From assembly GCF_050947335.1 (NCBI RefSeq), contig NC_134995.1, positions 11,818,501 through 11,882,500 on the forward strand: DNA of 64,000 nt, read 5' to 3'. Numbering within the stretch: the stretch's first letter is position 1; every line of letters begins with the position of its first letter. The notes beneath the pieces were generated by a model. It did not search any database, was not told the origin of the DNA, and saw nothing but the letters and a program-made list of their open reading frames with translations. Shown here piece by piece: positions 37,874 to 52,224 of this stretch. The position numbers and the translations under genes are program-made. This DNA comes from Megachile rotundata (lineage: Eukaryota; Arthropoda; Insecta; Hymenoptera; Megachilidae).

Positions 37874-38705
37874 ATGTTCGCTATGCTCGGTCATTACATC
37901 GTTGTCGTTCGCGTTGGTCAGTTAATGAAACAAGTAAATATTCTGGATTCTTCTTGGTTGAAACTGATTAGTTCTTCAAGAATCATTTCGCAATTGATCC
38001 GTGATGAGTCGTCAGAATGTGAATGTGCTGGTTACCTCGCCAAACAAGACTGGTAATTCTTCATTTTACCTTGTGCTTATATACGTGATGTCAGAAAGTG
38101 CATTGTACTGTCCTCATTGATAAGATACAATAGAGGTATAAGTTATTTGCACCAGTATCATATTTATTTTTTCTATGTTCCTTTTTCATTTGTTTAAAAA
38201 AATTAATAGTAGCTTTACATTATTAATTCTAGTATTATCTTGAAATATTATCTTGAAAATATTCCCGATTTCTGAGAATTAATGGATTATACACTGATGC
38301 TCTCACGAGCCTACTCATTACTGGCTCAGATCTCAGTGTTGCTTTCTTTTACTCGGTATTGATTTTACATTGTATCTTAAATGGAAGAAAAGAAAAAATT
38401 ATCGCCAAGGAAACCGATACGGCTTTGATTCTTTCGCACAATCCACCCTCTTATACCTTTTGTTGATACTGTTTCTTGGCCAGTAACCAGCATTCGAAAT
38501 TCGAATGTTCTGAAGCAGGATCTAAAGTTCGCTTCCCGGATGAATTCAGCATCTTCCATCAGGACTCGTTTCATCAGTCGTTGTTCAACTTCCCTTTAGA
38601 TAGTGGAATAAGAATGACCAGGAACAATCGTAGCGAACAAGACCTGGTTAGCTATAATGAGGGCAACTACGGCATACGAACAGATAAGCGAGAATTAGGT
38701 CACAG
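37874..38705 (+). CDS. NT5C2: NT5C2 alternative N-terminal exon pair B
   Basis: Exon B1, 37874-38052, starts MFAMLGHYIVVVRVGQL and ends at phase 2 before GTAATT. Exon B2, 38484-38705, follows a TTTCTTGGCCAG acceptor, continues the frame (CNQHSKFECSEAG...) and ends ...KRELGH plus AG before GTAAAT, the same phase as exons A and C. Spliced to 45921 this gives a protein of about 677 residues with an extra N-terminal arm of 134 residues. The match of donor, acceptor and three phases is evidence for reality. The B1 start and the overall existence of the isoform need transcript support. An internal ATG at 38614 gives a shorter variant. Confidence 0.5.
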
Positions 38706-41700
38706 GTAAATTTTTCCACTTTGACTATTGAAAATTAATTCTCTTTCCTTGCAGAAATTTTGTTTATTCATACTATCCCCAAATTCTTAAATTTTCTACT
38801 TCCTAGAAATGTACATATTTAATCTTTTAATAATAACTAAAATCATTTTACACATTTGACTAATTAATGATATTAATTGATTATTCTTACCATATATAAA
38901 AATTCGACAGTTGAGTTTGTCAAAGGATTCAGATATATTTAATGGAATTTGAGTCTCTTCCGGGCATGACAATAATGCGCGCGCGCGTATCTGCAACGAT
39001 CTGCACCCTCCATGTAATATGTACAACGCATTTCAAAAGAAACGTTAGCTCCACCAAATAATATTTCTGTTTTCCTCTCTTATTGTCAAGTCGATAACGA
39101 GTAAAGGAACAAATATTGTCTAGACTATTTTCAAGCGAGAACAGAAAATAAATTACTTTGTAATCAAGTCAACAATTTCCATTCCAAGTTCATCATAAAT
39201 TTTCAGTCTTCGTTAAACCACAAAGATTCAGTTTTATGCAAACTAATGAAACTAAATCTTTATGGTCTTAATTGTAGACGGTGTATCACACAAGTTCTAA
39301 ATATTCAAATCTTCTGATTTCCAAATCTCTGAATTCTCCTTTAACTTCCTGTTCCAATTTAATAACGCAGAGATTGCTTTTCTCTGCAGTCGCTTATTTC
39401 TACCTACGTGACATACACAACGTATTCCGATTTGACTGTGCCCAAATCTAAAGGAGGTTCAAAATTGAAAGGATACGTGACGGTGCACGCGTAGCTACTT
39501 CAAGCCAAACAATGCAGCGAATACCATGTTCGTTGGAAACGTAAACGTCCTTAGGAGAAATAGGTCTCTTCATTCTTTTAAATTATTATTATTAAACGTA
39601 TGCGTGCGTGAACATTCGTTTGACGCGCAAAACGAAATACGCGTTACGATCGCTGCGAGATTGAATTACATTCTCGAATATCGTGTCGGAATGCTAGTGA
39701 AACCATTGTTCCTCGTACATCGTAATTTGGTACACCGTAATTTGGCGTTGTTAAGAACCCACATTATCAGGAAAATGTGGATGTATTTGCTACAACTTCG
39801 ATTACTGGTATCGCTTTAAGTAGTTTAATCACCTTCTCGGACATTCGACAAGTATCTATAATAACAAACGTTAAGATAATTATTTCATTGGGGAAAAGGG
39901 GCAGTTAATTGCCTTCTGCTTACAAGGAAAAACTGAATACTTATTTTACAAACTCGTGCGAGTGTAATTATATAATATCTAATTATGTCGTAATTATTTC
40001 TGTGAAACCATGAATTTCGAAACATATTCGTTGCTAAAAGAAACTTCCGTTATTTACTTTCTTTAATTCTCTACATTGTTCTTGCGAATGTTATACATAA
40101 CATTACCCAGTTAGAAAATTAAAATTGATGTAAAATTAGAGAAAATAAATAACCTTATTTGAGCACTTGGTTTTAAAATTCGTGGTTTCTGTTCAAATAT
40201 TAAATATAATACAATATTGCAACAATGTTGTATTCATTCAATGTTCAACCGAAGTCGTTGTTCGAACAAAGGCGGCGTGTGCTTTTAGTTATGTTTAGAA
40301 TTTAATTTTAGCCGCCAACAGCTAAGTAGACATACCTCGTGTACGTGTGTCGGAATTACGATTGAAACGGTGATCTTAATTTCAGCCGCTTTTATCTATA
40401 CGAAACAATTTCTCTGATAACAGAGTGAGAAAAGTTTTCCATCGAGATGTAGCAATCCGTCATTAGTCATTCCTTCTCGTTCATTCCATCGTACATTATT
40501 GTTTCCTGAAAACGTAGTCAGAATTAATGCTGGTTTTCTCAGGATTTGATTGACTGCGGTACTATTACTTTTGTTGCGAATGAACTCTGCATATGTAGTA
40601 CACACAGTGAATAAAGTCAGAGTGAAAGCATAGACGATGCATATCTTAGCAGAAACTGATATGTGTGCGTGCATCCTCGTGCAATGCTTGACCGACTTAA
40701 CCGAAAGTCAATAGCGTGAACCAAGCTGCGAAAGAAATTCATGTTAGAGCAATTAAAACAGTGCTTGACCGTGTTGGTTGAATAATTTAACGACATCCGA
40801 TTACCTCGCAACAAATATTATAATTTTTATATCAGTTTTATGGACGCGCTTCCAGATTGGCATTTCCTCGTTCACTTGTTATTCAAAGGAAAGTTTCAAA
40901 GTCCCAAAACATTTGTCACTCATTCGGCTTCAGATTAGAAGTATTTCAGGGAGGCTTTCCAGTCCTTTCAACTGATATGCGGTATCGAATTTGTTTTACT
41001 TATTTGTAAACGGTTCATCCATTTTGTTTTCCAGCGACGGTTGGTCAAACTTAAGCGTTATATCGAATACTTGTCGATGACTAACGCCAAATATTCCTGG
41101 AAACGAAATTCTTGCAATTATCTTTGATTGCGTAACGGTGGATCGAAAGTTTCTATAAAATCTAGGTTGTATTGAAAGGTCGAGTTTGGGAGGTCTAATT
41201 TTAGGTCGAGAACGAAGTTCCCGTGTATGAACTGAACAGGAACCAACTGACTCTTGATACATGATTGTGCAGTGATAAATGTACATTCATATATGCTTCG
41301 TTTGAAAATAACTTCAAAATTTATAGCTAGCTGATAACGAAATCAGCAAAAATCACTGGATAAGTTGTATACAAACAGCGACACACAGTACCACCTCTTG
41401 TATACAATTTTTAAAAAAGTACATTTGTATCATGCATATCTATTCTCATCAGTTTACATTTGATAAGCTTCTAAAATATACTCTAGTATTTAAAACCTCT
41501 TCCTTTCTTACAAAAGATTTTCTTGGAACAAGGTACAAATCAACATATTATTTCCAAATATGTTAAGTTACTTCCTGGATCAAAGTTTGTCAAGGAACAA
41601 TGTGAAAACTGTAAGTTTAACACTGCGACACTTGACTATGATTACAGTTTCGTGTCTGCAACACCTCGTGTTCATACCCATAAATGAAAGTCTCACGAGT

Positions 41701-44700
41701 GTAATTTTGTATACCGTACTGCACGCGATTTCGTGAGACGAGAATTCCTCTTGTTAAATGGTAACTTCCAATAAACTTCACGGGCACCGAGTGGGATGTG
41801 CAGCTATTAAGTTCAAGGAGATTTCAAATTTTCAAACGATTTTCCATCATTCATCAAAATGTTCCATCAAATGTTTCAGTCACCAAAATTTGGAAGAATT
41901 ATTAACCACCTTCCTTGCATTATATTATGGATCTCTATACTTTTATGTATTCAATATATAATATGTACTACCATGTACCACTGTATATTCAAAAAATTAG
42001 GAACAATGTTAATATCGTATTTAAATTACAATTGCGTAATAACCATAGACGTTCATAGGTCACTTCTGGCATGAGTCGTTTCTCCGTCGGTGTATTCCCA
42101 AATATGTACCAACTACCGCTACACTGCAACATACAAATGACGTGACCATGAAATTCTAGTTAATTTCATTTCCTTTATTTTAAGAATGTATCTTGTAATG
42201 TTAAGAGTCTATATGTAGAAGATATATTACCAGGGGCCGGCCGGATTCACGTCCGGAAGACGATGAATTAATTCCTATCGGCACATATTAACCACTTACT
42301 CGGCAAGTCAAGGATCAGTTGACGTTTGATCATCGGACGGATCGCATCGTAGTTTTTTGTTACGTGATTTGGGTTGTTCGATATCTCCTTTCTGTTTTCG
42401 ATTCAGTGTTGTTTACCTCATTTTTCTTGTGCTTATATTTGCAACAAAGAACAGTGACATTTTGTTAGAAACATTTAGTGTTTTGACTGACCTTGAATTT
42501 AATAAAAAAGGAAATAGCAGGTAGTTAATTAGGACGTCAATTAAGCACATTACACGCGCATTCATTGGCTTGTTGAACTCTGTTAAGAGAGAATACTCTT
42601 CAAAATAGTAATATATTACTTAATTATTTTGTTCATATTTTAAGTACGTAATTAACTACGAGATTAACTTTACTGACGCGATAAGTGTAATTGGAATTGT
42701 GTACGTCAGTGGACATAAATAAAATTTTATCTGTATGAAGGTAAAATATAAATTGACGTAACGTGAACTTCAAATTTATTCCGTACTTTCATTCCAGTTC
42801 ATTCGCTGTTGACGAATTTGTCTTAAATGATTATTAATGTTTCCACTGTAGTACGATAACGATAAGATTCCACTTTTTTTTCGGATCTCGGTAGGTGGTG
42901 AGACATGGTGTGATATGTGTATAATTGGCTTTCTCGTTTCTTATTAGCGTCAATTTACGGAACTACGTTAATCTGTCAGAAACCCATGTAATTAGATCGT
43001 AAAACCATAAACTGGATATACGTATTTTTAATAGGGACATGAAATGTAATCCTCGTCAATTCAACTTGCATGTAGTTTTCTATGTGGCTCCTAGAAAGGG
43101 AAGAATATTCGTATTAAGGAATAAATTGAGTTGAATGGAACCTTTAATCTTCAAAAGACACTTCAATTGAGATAATGTGGATAAATAACGGACATAAAGT
43201 ACTTGCTTTGTAGATACCGCTTCTTGGAATAATGTAACTCAATACGGCATTGGTATTCGGCATAAATTATACGTTATACGATTATACATATATAATTATG
43301 CAACAATTTACTTCGTTAATAATATAGTTCTTTGGTCATTTTCTTTAGCGAATAACAACCTGTTTTTTTTTTAACTTTGATATTATTTTATTTTATTATA
43401 TTGGGTAAGTTGGCCAAAGGAGAAATTCGGTACTAAAAGTAAAATATATGTAGGTGGTATATCGGTACAAAAATTAAACAATTCTTATATTCCAAAATTT
43501 CTAAATTCTTACATTCCTAGATCTTACCCTAAGCTATAGCCTAAGTTCCCTATACATATACCTATATTCCAATGTTTTTAGATCTCTGTGTTTGTAGTAT
43601 TTTCTTGACCATAGCCATAATCTTTCCATAATAAAACAGGCGCTTGACGTTGATATTCAAAACATTGCGTATCAATGTTTGCAGACCTGAATTATATAGA
43701 AACAGATTTAATATACCTTTCAAAATGATAAGTTTTACTTACAAAACCGAGTTGAAGAAATATTTTCGTTTGCGTGTGATAATATAACATACGTCATGAC
43801 AAACATGGAGCGTAGTAAATTTAAATTCTGACGATGCGGAAAACATATTGACGTGAAATGTTATCAGTATACAGAATGACGTCTCTTTTATTGAAGTCTC
43901 GACAACTATCGTTGATGTTATTGCAACACAGTTTATCCGCATACAATTGTCTTCGACTTTTATAAAATGATCCATTATATCGGTGGCCACTTGTTACTTA
44001 CTCCTATATATAGTATGATTAAGAGAAGCTACAGTTAAAATTTTCATGACATGTTTTATCGCTGTTCATACAATTGTATGTTCTATAGTACTCTTCTTGT
44101 ACCTGTATCATATTTGAAATGCGCTGATGCGTCGAATGTTCGTCGAATTGATGCGTCATTTTATCTACGAGACATCACTCACGTGGAATAATGATCCTCG
44201 TTTCCTCGAATCTTTGTTCGATATTTTCGCGCGAAATGTTACACGCTGCTTACGTTGAGAGTACTGTAAAGACGTTACGAATATTTCGTATATTTTTACG
44301 GAATCGATACAATCGATACGATCGAAACGATTTATGAGCAAACATGTTTGACAATAATTACTGTATCACGACTGATAAATTATAAAGTAATCTTAATGAT
44401 GAACGTGAAGAGTAAGCTTTCCAGTTATTGCATCGATTGCGTCACATATTTAGAAATTACATATAAAAGTTGCGAAGACTTGCGAAATGAAATGAGACGA
44501 CACCTACTGCTTTCACTTTAATTTCAGAAAGCTATTTTTCCCTCGTATATGTATCCATTTTATCGATTCGATTCTATCGAAGCTGTTATTACCGACTAAC
44601 AGGTACGCATATCGATCACCAGGCGCTGATGATTTTTTGAAAATAACGAAAAATGTGGCTGAAGGATGTGAATGACGACGCTTTACCGGCTGCGAATTTC

Positions 44701-45658
44701 GTGAATTCGCGACGCAACGTCCAAAACGAGTAAGTTCCTCGTTTTTTCTCTTGTGTTAGAAATTGCTCAATGTCCAAACCAGTCGATAAGTTAGCGCCTA
44801 ATATCATTGACATACGAAGCAGTAACTTACATTAACGTATAATTTTACGAGTGAATTTGACATCATTAATACGTACCGGTAAAAATAACTTCATTTCAAA
44901 GGTAACATCAGACAGAAATTATATTTATTTTCTATTTAATATTCTCCAATTATTTTTGACAAACTTTTTTCACTTGAAAAAGGAATATCCTTTTGAGAGT
45001 CACTATCGACATCTGTAGGTATCGATTACGATTACGACGCACGTTGACACCGGCGAGTTTATTTTCTAGATCTCGATATCCCAATATTCTCTGTCATTAG
45101 AGATATTTTATGTAACCGAATGACAAAGAATCGACGTCAACTTGACGCATATATATATTTAATATAAACGTGGGAAGAACACCGAATAAATGCACCTTGT
45201 GCCAATACTCTATCACCATATAAATAAAATAATGTTCACTTTAATTAAAAAGCATAAATACACTTGTTAAGACTACAAACTCGATATAAATCGATGCGAT
45301 TATCGACCGGATAACATGTATTACTCTTTCCACAAGTGGAATTGATGCATTTCCTGTTCTATTAAACACTTTCTTCCTTTTTCCCTCCCACATATACTAT
45401 TATTATGTGCTTCAAACTTTACTATATAATTTTTATCTAAAAATGTTGTACTACACCTTTTTCATTGACACCTGAACGTGATCGTAAAAAGTTCGTTTGC
45501 AATGTGTAACGATGGTAATGACAATTGAAATAAAACATACTTTCGTAAATGTTAACTATTTACTTTTATTTTGAATACATGACATTCATCTTATCAGAAG
45601 TACTAAACTTCCTCGCTTCTGTAATATATAATTAAATATCTCCGATTTAAAGGAAAAA
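38706..45658. other. Long NT5C2 intron with alternative promoter islands
   Basis: About 7 kb without a supportable gene. Base composition is patchy: CpG-bearing blocks near 39480-39800, 40260-40460, 42230-42400 (GGGGCCGGCCGGATTCACG) and 44150-44720 alternate with AT-rich sequence. Some of these may be promoters of alternative NT5C2 transcripts. Open frames of 65-97 codons at 39526-39819, 40396-40674, 40996-41286 and 44616-44813 show no family resemblance and lie in these higher-GC blocks. Confidence 0.4.
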
Positions 45659-48302
45659 ATGAGCAATTCCAAAGATAACCCATCAACGCCAGCAACAAAA
45701 TCGAGTGATTGCGATATTATGAGAATACCAACTATATCGATAATTAACTCAGAATCTTTTATCAGAGCTCGAAATATTGCCGTAAACAGGTTTGGTATTA
45801 TTTGGGGTTGAAAAAATAAAAAGCAAATATTTCACATATATTTTTTTCTCTGCTAAATGTCACTGTATCTTAATGGGAAAATATTTTTTATTAAGTTTTG
45901 TTCGTTTACTTTTGTTACAGAATTTTTGTCAACCGCAGTCTTCATTTAGAAAATATCAAATTCTATGGCTTTGATATGGATTACACATTAGCAGGTGAGT
46001 AGTAACTTCAAAGTTGCAAATTTATGATAACTGGAAAGTGGGGTTAGTAATGGTAACCATTATCTAGATACAAAATTATCTGAGTAATAGATAATTATTT
46101 AATTAATGGCCAACCAATACCCCGGGTTATCACAAATTCATAAATTCTAATTTAAAAATTTATTCCATACAAATTTATAATAATAAGCAAGTGCTATTAA
46201 TTTTTTACTAACTTAATTTTTTATAAATGTTGTAGAGTATAAATCACCACAATACGAGCAACTGGGTTTCACGTTACTGAAAGATCGACTTGTATCATTG
46301 GGATACCCGCAAGAAATCAAAGCGTTCGAATATGATCCCAGCTTTCCGGTACGAGGACTGTGGTTCGACACCCTTTACGGAAATCTCCTCAAAGTGGACG
46401 CCTATGGAAACATCCTAGTTTGCGTTCATGGTTTCGAGTTTTTGAAACAGTGAGCAACATTTATTAAATATGTTAAATTATTTTTATATTTCAAAGATAA
46501 AATTGTTCATTTAAAATGTTTGTTTTATTTCAGTTCGCAAGTATACGAGCTTTATCCGAATAAATTTTTACAATTAGACGAGTCCAGGGTATATGTGCTC
46601 AACACGTTGTTCAATCTTCCCGAAACGTATTTATTAGCATGTTTGATAGACTTTTTCACGAATTCGCCACAATACACGCGCGAAAAAACCGGGGTGAAAG
46701 AAGGAGAACTGACGATGAGCTTCAAAAGTATATTCCAAGATGTCCGAAACGCGGTGGACTGGATACATCTACACGGTGATCTTAAATCAAAAACTATCGA
46801 GAATTTGGATGAATACGTAAAGAAAGACCAGAGGTTGCCCACCATTTTGAATAGAATCCGAGAAAGTGGAGCGAAAGTATTTCTTTTAACGAATAGCGAT
46901 TACGTTTTTACCGACAAGATTATGACTTATCTTTTTGACTTTCCACATGGGGCAAAGGTATGTTGTTGAAATGTGCGAGTAAGAAAAATTGTAAATTAAT
47001 TGTACTTATATACTAATTGTATTACAGCCGGACGAACCACATAGGAACTGGAAAACATATTTTGATACTATCGTAGTAGACGCTAGGAAGCCGTTGTTTT
47101 TCGGTGAAGGTACAATTTTAAGACAAGTGGATACCAAAACTGGAGCTCTGAAACTTGGAACGCATAAAGGCCCACTTCATACAGGTAGAATTATTTTTAA
47201 CATTTTAAAAGGATATCATTACATCTACATCTGCTGTAAAATCGAGATGCACGCAGTATACCTGTATTTATACTTGTAATAAAACGGTGTTTTATGTGTA
47301 AACAGGTGAAGTTTATTCAGGAGGATCTTGCGATGTTTTCACGGAATTAATAGGCGCAAAAGGCAAAGACGTATTGTATGTTGGAGATCATATATTCGGT
47401 GATATTTTAAAGAGTAAGAAAATCAGAGGATGGAGGACATTTTTAATAGTACCTGAACTAGTTCAAGAGCTTCACGTTTGGACAGACAAATGTCAATTAT
47501 TCGCTGAATTACAAAATTTAGATGTTATGTTAGGAGAAATGTACAAGTAAGTAAAATAATATACGATTATTAACGCGGAATAGTTATTGAATATCATAAT
47601 TATTGCTTATCTCCGTTTTTCTTTAGAAATTTAGATAGTAGCACAAAAGAAAAACCCGACATTTCCAAACTGCGAGCATCAATAAGAGACGTTACGCACA
47701 AAATGGATTTAGCTTACGGAATGATGGGTTCGTTATTCCGTAGTGGTAGTAGGCAAACTTTTTTCAGTAGTCAAGTAGTGAGGTATGCTGATTTATATGC
47801 AGCAACATTCTTAAATCTTATTTATTATCCATTCTCGTACATGTTTCGAGCTCCTGCTATGTTGGTAAGTTGATGGGATTCTTCTCCTTTATTGATTGAT
47901 AAATTTTGTTATTTTATTTTGACCTGATATTTTTCAGATGCCTCACGAAAGTACAGTAGCTCATGAACAAAGATTCGTTATGGAAACACCGATGATTAGT
48001 CGGTCTCGAACTTACAAATTCACCGACGAAGAAGAAGAACAAAGTAAACCTCCTGTATGTATATATTTCTTGTTATTATTTCGTACCTTATATAATATGA
48101 AAAAAGAGTCTCAATTGATTTTATCCATTATTAGAAAACATTATATGTGGATTGTCCCAATAATCAAATACCACATGCTAGACCTGAAACTCCACGCAAT
48201 GTAACACATACACACGATGAAGATTGCAGCGACGAAGACAGTGACTCCCAGAAACAGGCGAATCATGTAAGATCTTGTCCAAGAAATTCCAATTGTAAAT
48301 GA
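45659..48302 (+). CDS. NT5C2: Cytosolic purine 5'-nucleotidase (proximal isoform C)
   Basis: Dephosphorylates IMP and GMP and regulates purine pools (HAD superfamily). Exons: 45659-45789 (alternative first exon C, starts MSNSKDNPSTPATKSS), then shared 45921-45994, 46236-46449, 46534-46957, 47028-47184, 47306-47546, 47627-47864, 47938-48054 and 48135-48302. This isoform has 587 residues. Shared exons carry the HAD nucleophile motif GFDMDYTLA (Asp62 and Asp64 in this isoform), YGNLLKVDAYGN, LLTNSDYVFTDKIM (motif II), DARKPLFFGEGT, VGDHIFGDILKSKK (acidic motif) and GMMGSLFRSGSRQT. The C-terminus keeps the acidic patch (HDEDCSDEDSD) that replaces the long Glu tail of the human enzyme. Family membership is certain. 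Which first exon dominates cannot be seen from sequence. Confidence 0.95.
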
Positions 48303-49866
<1,564 letters not shown>

Positions 49867-50946
49867 TTACATTAGCAAATCTGCTAAATATTCTTCAAAC
49901 TCCTCCTCCCGTGTTTTTTCCAAATTATCAGCTGGTTTCTCTTTCCAAATATTAGATTCATTTTTATTCATTTCTTCCACAGGTTCAGTTATTTTATCTG
50001 CAGCTTTGTCCTCAGTTTTAACATTCTCCACAGATGTACTAGGCATATCAGATGCAGTATTCTGAACGTCAGAATTTGTTCCTAATCTTTTCAATGCCTT
50101 ATGTCTTTTTGCTTCATGTTTTTGTGAACGATAATTTAATTTTATTGAACACTTGGGACATAGTCCTTAAAATATATGTTAACAATGAATATATATTTTA
50201 AGTATATATGTTTAAAAAAATATATAATTACTTACTTAACTTGACAAGAGCATTTTTTTTCTGGTCATGTTCTATGTAACCAAAATTTACTTCCCAAGAT
50301 TTAAGTTCTTCTTTCTCATTACATTTTTTATTTCCACATTCAAACTGTCCTTTTCCAACGATAACCTCCTTTTCTGTTCTCCATCTTAAAGCAACCTATT
50401 TAATACTGATTTTTAGGAATTGTGGAAACCTTTACTATGTTTGAAATACATTTGTAATTTACCTTGTTTTGTTTATAATATGTTAGATCGGCTATACAAT
50501 ACTCTTTAAATAATTTATCATAATACTTTTTTGCCAGCTTGGCGCCCCATGTATCTGGTTCATCATTGTCCTGATCCCATAGAAATTTGTGGTTTTCTCT
50601 AATAACGTCATAGTCCGTCTTATCTCGGGACCTCGAAACACAGGCCGAAACGTCAAGAGCTGCTCGGTTTAAGGTTTATAAAGTTGTCATTTTTCTTTAT
50701 CGCATTTAAATAAATCTGATCCAAAAATATCTGATAAGATCTTAAAGCTTATCTCAACCAAACCGAAATTAAGACAAGAATTATAAACAGTGATTATATT
50801 ATCAATTTTTTTTTAAACTAATTAAAAGATTTAACATACGTGTCGCGCTTTAAGGATGATATTGAATCATCATGTAACGTCAAATAATCATTTATAAGTT
50901 TCTTATGCCTGTCATACGCTGATAAGTAGGCGTACGCTGGAAACAT
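49867..50946 (-). CDS. FRA10AC1: FRA10AC1 homologue (spliceosome-associated protein)
   Basis: Four exons, 50946-50840, 50631-50463, 50395-50236 and 50165-49867, give 244 residues (human about 315). Diagnostic blocks are AYDRHKKLINDYL at the N-terminus, DKTDYDVIRENHKFLW, KLAKKYYDKLFKEYCIADL, then KEVIVGKGQFECGNKKC with ELKSWEVNFGYIEH, and RLCPKCS. The paired CGNKKC and CPKC motifs could hold one zinc ion. The C-terminal half is acidic and disordered and ends EEEFEEYLADLLM, as in the human protein (EEEFDEYFQDLF). The protein is nuclear and reported to associate with spliceosomes; its exact role is uncertain. Compared with human it lacks about 60 N-terminal residues. The exon 2 acceptor (TTTCGAG) is weaker than the others. 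Confidence 0.9.
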
Positions 50947-51225
50947 GTTCTCCTAACCAACTAATTGGTTCTATGTACTTCTCGTTTTATGAATAATGAA
51001 ATATCAATTAAGAGGAATTAACAGCATCTATTCACTCTATAGTAATAAATCATCACGCACTACAAATGTAGATTACAGATGTATCTTTCACAAAAAATGG
51101 TATACACTTTCATCCCGTAGAAGATGTCGATCATGAAAATGTTCTGGTATTTATTTCATTTAAAAAATGGCAACCAGAATTCGTTTAGCACAAGATCATA
51201 TCCATTATTCGACAAGTTTTTGTCA

Positions 51226-51241
51226 TTCTGCGCATGTCAAC
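51226..51241 (+). promoter_or_regulatory. Dispersed element copy C (TTCTGCGCATGTCAAC)
   Basis: Core identical to copy A over TTCTGCGCATGT. It is preceded by a similar TTTTTGT stretch and followed at once by the GATCATACATAC...TGAT tail, so the middle part is missing. It lies 280 bp upstream of the FRA10AC1 start. Confidence 0.5.
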
Positions 51242-51319
51242 ACTGATCATACATACTCGGTGATCCACATTTTATATATAAAGGAAAATAAAAAAATGAA
51301 TATTTCGGCACTTTGACGA

Positions 51320-51860
51320 CGTAGTATGGTTCCTGAGGCATTTAGAAACAAATTTCTATTAGGGTTTGATGCGTTTTGATGCCTAATAAAGCCAGAAAAT
51401 CAATTTTTGTAGAATTCGGTCCAAAACGGCACAGGTGGCGCCATCTAGCGGCGAGCGGCGGAACTACGAAAAAACTAAAATTTCGATGTTCTCCGAAATT
51501 AGGCAATTTTACGTATTTCTGAGGGTCAGAAATTGCTCTGTGACCCCTCTAGAACCTATATATTGCCACTAGAACCTCCTCAGAGCGCTAGAAAAGAAAA
51601 TAAAAAAATAGGTCAAAACATGGACCAAAAAATTGGCGTCCATCTAGCGGCGAAAGTTGGAACTACAAAAACATAAAAATGCGATTTTCTCGAAAATTAG
51701 TGAACTTTGAGTACTTCTGAGGCTCAGAAATTGTTATGTGATCGCATTAGAAGCAAAATAGAGCAATAAAAGTTTCCTGAAAGTTTTAAGAAAGAAAATA
51801 AAAAAAATGTCTTTTTATGGGGAAAAATTGTGGCGCCATCTAGCGGCGAAACTGCGAACT
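51320..51860 (+). repeat. Degenerate ~198-bp tandem repeat carrying CTCF-like motifs
   Basis: GGCGCCATCTAGCGGCG occurs at 51437 and 51832 and, with one inserted base (GGCGTCCATCTAGCGGCG), at 51635: spacings of 198 and 197 bp. Each is followed by GAACTA...AAAA, then TTCTC...AAATTAG, then ACTTCTGAGG-CAGAAATTG, then TGTGA and TAGAA, so whole units are repeated. A worn fourth unit lies to the left (CCTGAGGCATTTAGAAAC at about 51332). The reverse complement CCGCTAGATGGCGCC differs from the CTCF core CCASYAGRKGGCGC at one position. Confidence 0.8.
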
Positions 51861-52224
51861 AAACTGAAAAAACGTATGCCCATAGACTTTAATACAAAAT
51901 TGAATTTGCTAGCGCTTATGTACTTGACTTTTCAACTTTTTTGTCCACGTTTTTCTCTTGCACCACTCAACCAATTCAACCGGATGACATTGATTATTTT
52001 TGCTTTAGCGTGAAATTTACTCGCTCACTCAACATTGTTAGGTTAGGCGCGGAGCGCCTCAATCAAACAGAACTAATTTATTATTACTATGTATTTTATC
52101 AGTGTTTGTTATCAGTTCTGCATATGTATTAAATTAGATATCTAAAGAAAATCCATGCATAAATATTGATTGAATGTGTAAATAAGAATATATATTTTAC
52201 TGAAACCGTTCTTTTTTATTAATA

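Larger units (their letters stand above)
50947..52224. promoter_or_regulatory. Divergent region FRA10AC1 / HMGCL with tandem repeat
   Basis: Contains both promoters, a copy of the TTCTGCGCATGT element at 51226-51241, and the ~198-bp tandem repeat at about 51320-51860 (separate entry). An inverted repeat GGCGCGGAGCGCC lies at about 52046. The short plus-strand frames at 51807-52132 have no resemblance to known proteins. Confidence 0.45.

Noticed and set aside
39526..39819. 97-codon plus-strand frame containing a short repeat (VHRNLVHRNL)
   Set aside because: The repeat comes from a duplicated TACACCGTAATTTGG-like stretch. Codon content looks random and no homologue is recognised.
40996..41286. 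96-codon minus-strand frame in the NT5C2 intron
   Set aside because: No family resemblance, no supporting splice pattern, and it lies in a higher-GC patch where chance frames are longer.
44616..44813. 65-codon minus-strand frame
   Set aside because: Short, no recognisable domain, in intron sequence of another gene.
51807..52132. Two short plus-strand frames next to HMGCL
   Set aside because: One starts inside a unit of the tandem repeat and neither has protein-like conservation visible; probably non-coding leader or spacer.
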